This document shows, one piece after another, positions 24,686-35,600 of a stretch of DNA of 64,000 bases. A model generated the notes under the pieces. The model was given only the letters and a program-made list of their open reading frames with translations, had not been told where the DNA came from and did not search any database. The stretch is taken from the NCBI GenBank assembly GCA_039619475.1, contig CM077115.1:156091774-156155773 (forward strand), in the 5' to 3' direction. Every line of letters starts with the position of its first letter. Positions within the stretch are counted from its first letter, which is position 1. Both the position numbers and the translations under genes were made by a program. This DNA comes from Icerya purchasi. Taxonomy: Eukaryota > Arthropoda > Insecta > Hemiptera > Monophlebidae.

Positions 24686-24917
24686 AAACTCGACCATTTT
24701 GGTCCCGTAAGGGGCTACGCCTCTTCACTCCTCCTGCTTATATTTTTGTCTCTTTCTCTTCTATACTTTGTATAAAATAATCAAAATTTACAACGTAATT
24801 CTAAATCGGTCCATATAAATATAATAACACAATCACAAAAATCCTATAAAATATAACAAACGTTACATACAATTGTGACATTTTTTCTAATGGGGATAGC
24901 CTAAGAATTACGTTGTA
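24686..24917 (-). repeat. Twin-hairpin repeat family, copy b
   Basis: Inverted relative to copy a: begins AACTCGACCATTTTGGTCCC and ends CCTAAGAATTACGTTGTA. Diverged from copies c and d in the hairpin bases, but the stems are partly kept by paired changes (CGACCATTTTGGTC). Confidence 0.75.
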
Positions 24918-24936
24918 TTTTATATATATATATATA

Positions 24937-25326
24937 AACTCGGCCACTTTGGCCTCGCAAGGGGCTGCGCCCCTTGACCCCTCTTGCTTTCATTTCTGTC
25001 TCTTTTTCTTCTATACTTTGTATAAAATGATCAAAATTTACAACGTAATTCTTACTGGCATCAACACACACAAAAAATAACATAACCACAAAAATCCTAT
25101 TCTAACATTTAACTTCCGTTATATAAAATTAAGACATTTTTTCGTTACACTTTTTGTTACATATTTCATTACATAAAATTGTGACGTTTTTTAAATAACA
25201 ATAACAAAAATCCTACAAAATATAACAAACGTTACATCAAATTGGGACATTTTTCTGGGACATTTAGCGTTACATAAAATTGGGACATTTTTTCGAATGG
25301 GGGGGTAGCCTAAGAATTACGTTGTA

Positions 25327-25327
<1 letters not shown>
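24937..25327 (-). repeat. Twin-hairpin repeat family, copy c (long form)
   Basis: Begins AACTCGGCCACTTTGGCCTC with two neighbouring hairpins (GGCCA-CTT-TGGCC and CAAGGGG-CTGCG-CCCCTTG) and ends CCTAAGAATTACGTTGTAAT. The interior has about three imperfect copies of a unit like CATAAAATTGGGACATTTTT, which makes it longer than the other copies. Inside, ACAACGTAATTCTTA at about 25039 is the inverse of the terminal TAAGAATTACGTTGT. Confidence 0.75.
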
Positions 25328-25382
<55 letters not shown>

Positions 25383-25383
25383 A
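25328..25383. repeat. TA microsatellite between two inverted repeat copies
   Basis: About 50 bases of alternating TA at the centre of the head-to-head pair formed by copies c and d; AATTA/TAATT on each side makes the junction itself palindromic. Confidence 0.85.
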
Positions 25384-25617
25384 ATTACAACGTTATTCTT
25401 AAGCCGGCCCGCATTAGATTTTGGAACGAAAAAATGTCCCAATTTTATATAACGAAAGTTAAATGTTAGGATAGGATTTTTGTGATTATGTTGTTTTTTT
25501 TTTGTCAGTGCCGGTAAGAATGACGTAAATTTTGATCATTTAAACAAAATATAAAAGAGAAAGAGATTAAAATGTAAGCAAGAAGGGTCAAAGCCCCTTG
25601 CAAGACCAAAGTGTCCG

Positions 25618-25622
<5 letters not shown>
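25384..25622 (+). repeat. Twin-hairpin repeat family, copy d
   Basis: Plus orientation, starting ATTACAACGTTATTCTTAAG and ending AAAGTGTCCGAGTTTATA before a 38-base TA tract (25622-25660). The hairpins are partly decayed here. Confidence 0.75.
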
Positions 25623-25665
<43 letters not shown>

Positions 25666-25754
25666 AATAGTACAGTTACCTAGTAGCTAAGGTGCTCGCT
25701 ATTCGACTACTAAACTAACGCTGTTACGAATTTAAGACTTGTTTCGTTCAGGAC

Positions 25755-25935
25755 TCGAGTCGTTGATCCCCGGTATATACACAAAATATCTGAAATTATA
25801 CCAGAGAAATCTGGGAAGGTAAAGGTGGCCACGGGGAAAAAACTAGTGTTCAACATTCTCTTTAGATTCATTATACTTAGTTTGTTATGAACCTAACTTC
25901 ACAACCTCCGACATTGGTAAGGACTCAAATGACTT
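25755..25935 (-). repeat. Dispersed repeat, SINE-like, copy 2
   Basis: The reverse complement carries GGTTGTGAAGTTAGGTTCAT, ACTAGTTTTTTCCCCG and CTTCCCAGATTTCTCTGGTA, matching 7520-7690 block by block. Flanked by TA tracts on both sides (25622-25660 and 25955-25983). Confidence 0.5.
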
Positions 25936-25950
25936 TATTTTAAACACACA

Positions 25951-25983
<33 letters not shown>

Positions 25984-25987
<4 letters not shown>

Positions 25988-27064
25988 CTTAATTATATTT
26001 TTAATTTCCCAGCGTCAAACTCAAAATACAAGGATTTCTCGATTAGTATAAGTATAAAAGTTTGTAGGGAAAGAAATGTTTTTTGAAATTTCCACTCGAT
26101 AAATCTAAATACCGTCATATTAATTCGGCAAGATTTGTTTATAACTTTTAAATAGTTCTCTCCATATATTATTTCTTATATTTTTTAATTCTTTTTTCTT
26201 TTAAAGCATTTTTTAATTTAGTCCGTAGATGTAGGGGAATATTTTTACAATTTTCTCACTCATTCTTATTAAGAACATTCAAACACTAACATAAATGTGA
26301 TTTGAATCCTCTTTTTTTGATGATTTTTCGAAAATTTTTAAGCATATCGATTTTGAAAATCACCAATTTTTGATGATTACTCTAACGTATACTCCGAAAT
26401 TTAAACTAAAAATGAAAGATCTAATAATAATTGTAAAATTGTTTTAATTTTCTTTTATTTATTTTTTTTTTTTAATTTGGACTTCCTGATGTTTTAAAAA
26501 GTTTTCTTTCAGGTTGTAGCATTATTAAGGTTAATGTTTATTCGTCATTAATATAACCAAGAATGCTGGTAATATTAATACAAAGTAAAAACAAAAAAGA
26601 CTAAAGAAACAAACAACACAACAACGATGCATACATCAGTATATTTAACGGAAAAATAATACATATTCCGGTGAATGACGAATGAGATTTATACGTAAAC
26701 TATGACACAATCATAAAGGAACATAAATGAGCATTTTCTAACAATACAGCCGCGGCGGTGAATGGGAGGTGGAAGAAAAAAAAATGAAAATTTCTTAGAT
26801 CACGACAATGATACGTGAATAATAAAAATTATTTTTTATTTGATGAGGTCGTATTTAAAATTGCGAATTTTAATCATTCTAATATTTAACAAATTCTTAA
26901 AATTTTAGTAATTTATGTAAAAAAAAAACAAACGAATATGAATATGATAAATATGACACGCTAATAAATGAAATGACTTTACAGGTTGCGTTTTATATAT
27001 GCTAAACACATTAAAATAGACTCGAGAAAAAGTTTTTCGTCATTCCGAAAAAAAAAAATACTAT
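25984..27064. other. Mdh2 downstream region
   Basis: AT-rich sequence after the Mdh2 stop (gene on the minus strand). An AATAAA on the minus strand at 26841-26836 could be its poly(A) signal, about 225 bases past the stop. Nothing else recognised. Confidence 0.4.
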
Positions 27065-27193
27065 TTACGACTTATTAATGAAATCTTCTCCTTTTTGAAT
27101 GTTTTTCTTCAATTCTGGTAAAGCAGCACTTAAAAGTTCTTTCTCGTAATCCGATAATTTGCCGATGCCCAAATTTCTTTCCAATCCGTTTTT
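27065..27193 (-). CDS. Mdh2: Mdh2 exon 7 (C-terminus)
   Basis: 42 codons plus [23 protein letters not shown] ... [16 protein letters not shown]. Acceptor TTACAG. Matches the family's C-terminal helix. Confidence 0.95.
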   Translation of the reverse strand, partial: KNGLERNLGIGKLSDYEKELLSAALPELKKNIQKGEDFINKS

Positions 27194-29610
27194 CTGTAAT
27201 AATATAAATTCATACACATCACAACTTATTTCAATACTTTTATAAAGTAAAAAAGCGTGTAATAAAAGAAATCCAGTAGGAATCGATCTACGATGATTTC
27301 TGTCAGTGAAGTGGAGGAAATAGAAAGTTAAAATACACTCCATAAGGGAAAAAATGGATAAAACTTTTCCTATGGTAAATACTTTAAATAAAATGATCAT
27401 GGTAAATATACAATAAACGTAAACATGTAAATAAAATGATTACTATGATAAATATAAATAAAATCTCTAGGTTATGTTTTATTAATTTCGGACGCAGGTA
27501 AGAACACTGCATTCGGTCTCACCTCTTTTTGTGATATTCAAATCATTAAACTTATATAGCAGGATCTAAACATTTAAGCAGCGTCTTAGCCTAGCGACTG
27601 TACACAGCGCGGGGATTAAAAAAAAAAGATTCTTTATTAGTTTTTACAAGAGAGATAATATAGAATCTGGCAACAAAATTTTTAATAGTAATTACCGAAA
27701 GTATTATTTACATTCAAATTTTGGAGTAACAAATCAATTTTAATAAATGGCTCGACGAAGTCAGAAAACCCAGGAAAAAACGGACATGTGGGTAGCGAAG
27801 ATATCCTCTTAAATATGTAATTACGGGAAATTTGTCAATTCGTAACCGATTTATAACGGAGTATTCTATAGACGTAAAGTAAAGAGGAGAGAATCATGTG
27901 CCAGTTGTTGAATTTATGTATTTTTAAAACGATGGCTATATGTGATCTTTAATTGAACGAAACTTTTTGTTAGATCGAGACAAACATAGGTTATAGAAAT
28001 ATCGAGAATTTTCAACTTAACGTGAAGACCCTGTTTTATGCTGGAAGATGACAAATATCTTTCTTAAAAAGAGAAAGAATCTTTATATAAATATTTTAAT
28101 TAAAAACCCGAAAAAAATAAAATAAACATTATTCATATTTAAAACCCAAAAAAACAAGCTGGAAAATAGATGGACAGTGTACAGAATAAGGGAACGGTAT
28201 GATGAAGATGGAATAATGAAGAGGAAGTAGTAAAAACAGATAATTAGATGATCAGCTAGCGGGTAAGTAAATGGACTGTTTATAGAATAAATAAAATAAT
28301 GGAAAGGATGAACAAGAAATAAAATACAGATGATTACAATGATGAAAATTATGGGACCCCCAGATATGGCACTCAAAATTAACTCTAATGAATATTTTGA
28401 TAAAAATTTAAAATAGTGAAATAAAGTAAAAAAAGATTTTAAAAAATCTTCATCATAATGTGTAGAAGGTCGAAAAATGTGTTTGTCTGCCTATCTGCGC
28501 GAGCTAATCTCACAAATATCGAACCAATTTTGTTCTAGTTTTAACCAGTGGGGTGCATAATTTTAAGTTTCTGACGTGATTTAGAAGATCTCTAGGGAAA
28601 ATGGGAAAAATAGAGAGGTAAAATACACTCAATAAAATAAACAATTAAAAAAATTAAAAATAAACGTAAAAGTTTAAATAAAATGATTATTACGGGATGG
28701 TAAGTTAATTTTAATAAAATACATGACGAAAAGATTGAGGGACAGAGATGTCTTAAATATGTAAAATTATAAGAGATTACCGTGTGACCAATCCACAACC
28801 GATTTATAATGCAGTATTCTATGCGCGTAAGATAAAGAAGCGAAAACCTACTGATTTTATATGTTTTGCAAAATAATGGTTGTGCATGCCCTTTAGTTGA
28901 CCGAAATTTTTTTTACTAGATCGTGACAGAAACAGGTCATAGAAAGACTCAGAATATTCAGCTGAACGTGAAGACCATTTTTTTTGGAACGATGATAAAC
29001 TTTTTTCCCGGAGAAAGAAATTTTTTTTATAAGAAGCAAGCGAAAAAGCAGATGGACAATTTATATAATAAACGAATAGTATAAGGAAAATAGAATATAC
29101 AAGAAAGAGTAAAAAATAGATAATTGCAGTAATGAAAGCAGTATGATTTACAGAAATGAAACTCACTCAGCTGAGTTGCAGACGGAAATATTATTTATAT
29201 TCAAATCTTAAACCCTTGCTAACTACTGTGGTTTGCTGTTGTGGAAAAATATACTTGGTTATAATCATTATATTAGTAATATCCCCAAAAGAAAGAAAAA
29301 CTGAATAGAAGAAATATATTTTCAGTGTAAATACAAAGTTTACTGTATACCAAAAAAAAAAAATGAAAGAAAAAAATTAAAGATTTAAACAGGTATTATA
29401 TGCCAACAGCTAGCGGGTAAGTAAATGGACCGTTTATAGAGTAACGAAATGATATGATGAAAATGGTGAATAAAAAATAAACGACAGATGACACAATGAT
29501 GAAAACTATGGGACCTCCAGAAATCGCACTCAGTTGACTCTAATGAATAAAGGATGATCAAATTTTAAATAGTGAAATAAAGTAAAATGAAGATTTAAAA
29601 AATCTTAATC

Positions 29611-29645
<35 letters not shown>

Positions 29646-32600
29646 TCTAGATAAAACAACATTTTTTTTTATTAAATTCTAAATACAAATTTAAACGGGT
29701 ATTAATATATAAGCAAAGTCGTGGGTAACAGCTTCGCAGTCCCATTATCTGTCATTCGCTCAAATGATCTAAATCAAATACGCGCTATGTTTGGTTTTCA
29801 AATAACCCGCTAGATAAAATTTAGAGATATTCCCACATCCAAGAATTCGTGTGTCGTAACAATCAGAACAGTTACACACGGTAAATGGACAATATCACAT
29901 ATATATAAAAAATGCAAGTGTTCGTTTCTTTATCAAAATAGCGAAATGTACGAACTGCAATTATTAAGATATGACTTCGGACTAGATTATAATCGCGTTT
30001 AGATAAGTAGGAAATTTTTTTTAATTAACTCCAAATATAAATAGACAATTACTAAATGTGTTGATAAACAAACGGTACTACGCAGGCAAAGAATATAATA
30101 GTAGTCTACGCGATGAATTAATGAAACTAGATAAACAGAATATGATTATTCGTTGCACAAACGTCTAGCGATAAATTATCCGCATAAAACCGAAAATGCT
30201 AATAATAATAAACAAAATAGAAAATAAGTAAACAGAGCGATAATTTCGACTAAGCAAGGCTCTGCCTTAATTATATAGTCTATACAAATTCTATGATTAA
30301 ATTAACCGGAAAATTTAATAAAAAATTGCATAGTACAATTATTTAAAAAAAAACACCAAAAAGCATTCTCCCTATTTTATTGTTGAAGTAAAAATATTCA
30401 TAATTTTTCTAAAAGTATATTTCATAAAAATTATGTTTTTTTTTTATGTTGGTATAAAATATTGAAACTAAAATGACAATCAAAAAAGGCCACTGAATTT
30501 TCAACAATATCGTCTAAAAACTATCATTCCTTATGCAATTAGGGCATAACAGGGCTATTACAATATTAAACACGTTAAAATTAAAGATTTCGATTCTGCT
30601 TTTTTTTAGCGATTTCGCTAAATTCCAATGACCGAAACTATCTCTGTTCGTTTACATACAGACGTACAGTTCCTAGCAGTTCTACATACAACACGATACG
30701 TACAATGACATTTTAGACACTGACTGTTATCGCTTATTATTACAAGTACCATATGAATGTGTCTACGTGTACATGCGTGTCACTGTTATTTTTCAACGAG
30801 ACCATTATCATTATTTATATTTCTAACAATTTTTACTAGCGCTATCAAGATTCGAACTCAAAATACTAATTTAGCCACCTAAACGGATCCTGTCGACCTT
30901 GGAATTACAAGAAGCACTCGGTACAATCGGAATATTATACTTATCACTTAATAATAAGTACGGGGCCTAAACTGCAAACACGCTAATATTATTACTTTAT
31001 TATACAAAAAGTTACCATCAGATTGATTGTAGCACCTATCCTACTATACACGTTTGATGCGGAACATTAACCTGCAATTACACTAAATGTATAAAGTCTT
31101 CGTACAAGGAGTTAAAATTATATTGAAAATTCCGTAGAAAGAGTAAATTCAAATTTCTACTATAATAAAGTATAAAATAGAAATAATTAACTTTGAACAA
31201 AACTTACTCCTAACACAACAGGTGTTGAAAAGAATTTCGCTTCGGTAACATCTGATTGTACGTACGAACATTCGATTACGTTCGATTCGCCGTTCAAAGC
31301 ACGACACAGGGCGAATGCAAATCGAGCACCCGCGAAGGCCATCGAAAGTGTCGCTGATCCGGTACCAGCTTTAGCTTTCACAACTTCTGTACCTGCTTCC
31401 TAAATTTCAAAGCATACATATACGCAATCTTAAATAAATTCAGTCGAGTGAATCATTCGCTTACGTAACCACCGAAGTAATATACAAAACTGCGCAATTA
31501 TTAAACTTAATATAGAAATACAAAATTAACTTTTTCCAACCTCATCATTATGCGCAGTTGATTTCAAAATGTCCGTATTTTTTAAAATGACAATAAAACG
31601 GGGATAAATATTTTCTTTTTTAGCCGTAGATTTCGTTTTGCATTCCTGTAATCCATGATCAAGGTCATACTAACCGGGGGAAGGGGCATACGCTCTTAAA
31701 AACCACCTTCTAGATATAAACTGTATGTGTGATTTGGGGGGGGGGGGGTGAAAAAGTTATTACTCGCTTGGCTGGTGGAAGCGCTATATAAGTGTCATCC
31801 TTTACTGGATGTAAATGCAGTGGGTCTACGTGGTGCTACTGCAGCAACCAGACCGTCATAAAACTGGCATTGCCAACGTCTCCCGCTATTAATTTGACTT
31901 AGAATTCAGAGAATGAAAATATAAATTTCAAAAAATCAAGAATTAAAATTTAAAATTTTCAATATACAGAAAACAACATTTGGGAACTAATAATTATTTG
32001 AATTACCGGAATCCGCCTTAAAAGGTCGGTGTGAATAAATTAATTTTCCTTCTGTCGTTTGCGATGATGAATCTTATCAACTGTTCAACTTTTTGACGAA
32101 AAAAGTTTATTGAAATTCAACTGCAAAATATACACCGGTCAATGAACAATGCATCGAAATGTGCACGGTTGAAGTGTTTACGTTGACCGATAAAAAACTC
32201 CCTCAAGCAAGAGGCAAATTTTAAAAGATCTATTATTTGAGCGCTTTTGTATTTAAAAATGTTTACTAATGCTTGCACAATACTTATAGATATAAGTGTC
32301 TAAAATGTAAAGAATCTTTTTCCATTCTATTTGTTAAATATAGAAATATAATAAATTAATAATAACTGATATAATAAATCATTATAACAAACAATATAAG
32401 AATAAAATAGATTTCTTACTTAGTAACGTTTTCGGGCATAATCCATCATCAGCTAAAACACAATTCACTATGTACGATCAGAGACAAAATCTAAATCACA
32501 TTTAGATTTTGTCTCTGACCACACATAGTGAATTGTGTTTTAGCTGATGATGGATTATGCCCCAAAACGTTACTAAATAAGAAATCTATTTTATTCTTAC

Positions 32601-35600
32601 ATTATTTGTTATAATTGTTTATTATTCAGTTATTATTAACTTATTATGTTGTCTAAAATGCGATCGAAAAATAGCGAGAAAAAGGTAGTGCCGCTGTATA
32701 GCAATAATTCCGAGTGAAAGCTTCAGACTGATAGATTTGAAGAATTATGGCTGACAGATCTGAATTACAATCGATAACCGATATTTCAAATTAAATGCTC
32801 TTTATTGAATTCTCATTTGACACGTCAGTGGTAAAATCAGTTTTATGAGGTATCGTAGTTACTACAATCTAATGTTCTTCAGCAAAACCGAACGTTCTAC
32901 CACTAACAAAAATATAAAAAGTAACTGTTGATTTGAAATCACTTATTAAATGTGTACAAAACAAATAATGCTGAACATATTTTGTGCAATTTTTTACTAT
33001 AACACGCAGCATGCTGAATGCGGTATTTTATATTTTGCTCGCCGAATGAAGTTAAAAAATTATTATTTAATTTGTATTGCATGAAAAGAAGAAGAAGAAA
33101 AAAGTCGAACTGATAACACTTTAAAATCCAATCCACAAATCATAATTATCTTATCTGTGCGACACAATAGCCATTATGTTTTAACCACTTAACTGGTGCG
33201 ATTAAATAGTTTTGTACAAAATTAAATTTTATTAAATTTCCTGACGAGTCACTGAAAATTACTATTTACTTGCACATTATTCCGCTTTTAAATTTAAAAA
33301 ATAAACCTTAGTCGGTAAATAAAAGCAAAATTTAAACAACAATCATTTGCAAAGGACCAGAAATTAATAATAAATCGCTATATATAGAAAGACAAACAAT
33401 AAGTTTAGTTAATAAGTAATAAAATCATAAACACATTGTAAAAAAAATAAAAATAAACATAATTTATAATAAATTATCTAAAAAGGTGTTCGGCAATTTG
33501 CCATCTTTAGCTAGAAACATAAAAGAAAATTTATTAGTAAAGATAAAGGTAATGTGTTATATGTTTCAAATCTGAAAAATGTCTTAAATAATTTTTCTTC
33601 AGCTCCAAAAAAAGAAGAAAAAAAACGGCAAAATATTAATAAAATCAAACTTAAATATTTCATTTTTTGATTCAAAAAAAAAAAAAAAAAAAAAAAAAAA
33701 TAGAAATCCAGTTATATTAAAATTATTGAAACTAAAAGAGTGATATGAGTGAATTATCTCATTAGAAATGAAGTGTATATATACTCTATTGGACTTTCGG
33801 GAGGAAGCAATAATCTACCTATTTTAGACTGAAAAGGGAAATTGAAGAAATATTACTAAAACGTAGAATGCGTAATCGGGAAACCTAATTTAACAGACGA
33901 GATATATGAACACACCACATTTAATAAGTATAGTAATAACCGAATGTTATCGGGCTATAAATATATAAGATTATCTTTTACCTCGATAACGACAATTTAA
34001 AAATAGCTTCTTACATTCAGCTGATCATAAAACAAATACAGAATTTTGATTTAAAAAAGGAAAACAAAGCAATTGAAATTTTTTTTATTTTTTAAGGCAA
34101 TTTGTGAAAGATTTAATTTATTTACTTTTTATGATTGTGTTGTTGACAAAATGTTTATTTATACGGTATAAAAATTAGGCCGTGTTTATTCGGTTTTCTG
34201 CTAGACTTGTAAAAAATAATTATTAAGTTAAACATATTATTTACATTTTATGAACGAATAATAAGTATATATAGTTTTAAAGTACATGCAAAATCGTTCC
34301 ACAGATTAATCAATGTCAATGTAAACTAGACAGTAATAATAGTAATAGTAATAGTAATATTAGTAATAATAATAATAATAATATTATAAGGAACAATTCT
34401 CTTCTCTAGCTGTACGGATACTAAAATTATATTTTGTTTGCCTTGAAATGTTGGCAATGTTTTAAAAGCATCGTAATTTTCTTTAATTAGTTCAATGGCT
34501 TTAACCTTACGTCGTTGTTACGTTTAACATTGGCATATATTCTCTACGTGATAATCAAGCAACGGTCACAGTTATTCGAACGTTAAATTCGGCAGGTTAT
34601 CACTGACATAATTTATCGAAATAATTAATTTTGTAAAAAACGTAAATTATGTAATACAAAACGATGATAATTGCCATTTTAAAAATTTTCTTATTCATAA
34701 AAAGGTATGAAATACAAACGTTCCACTTTTAACTTTCTTCAACTATATGGGAGCATGAGGAACGATCTGCGCGCTTTATTATGCTTTATTTCATTCGAGA
34801 TATAACTTTTTCGTATGAAATTTTATTTCGTATCATACTAAGCAACCAGCATTTAATATTTATACGATCAAAAAAAAAAAAAAAAAAAGTTAGAACACTA
34901 ATATGGTAACTCTACAATTACAATATATTCAAATTCACCCAAAAAAAAAAAATAAATAAAAAACGTGTATTTTTAATCGCAACAGAAATAGTAAAGTGAA
35001 AAACAACTTTTAAAAGACGTGATCATCAGAAGAGCTGTATTTTCACTTTTCGTTTTTCTTTTCCTCCCACTTTTTTTTTTTTTTTTAAATCTGTTCGTCA
35101 TGGACATAACTACGCACGCGCTGCAACTTCAATGTTCTTCCGTATGGCTTTTAAGCAGCTGTCATTTTTTTACACTTGTAAATGCCAGTTTGAGAGATAT
35201 TTGCGTAATTATTATTTACTAAAATTTAATCAACTAAATCTAAAATAGTAATAATAAAACGAGTTATCACAAACCTTTTTAGTTCAATAAGTGATGGATT
35301 TGATAGTTGTAAATTAATTTTTACAATAACTATTATTCTCAGTTTCTGGATGAGTATGCATTTTAAAGAAGCGGATGGAGATTACCAAAGGGGAATGATA
35401 TGAATAATATTGTGTACATATAAATGAAACGGGGATAATATATGGTTGAAAATCCAGAACTAGATCTAGATGTGAACGGTCATCTAATTTGATATTTTTT
35501 AACAGTTTTGTTTTAAGGAAATAAACGGTAAAAAAATTTAATTTAATTAGAGCACGTTTTGGAATTACGAGTGATTGTATAATGTAAAACTACATAAATG

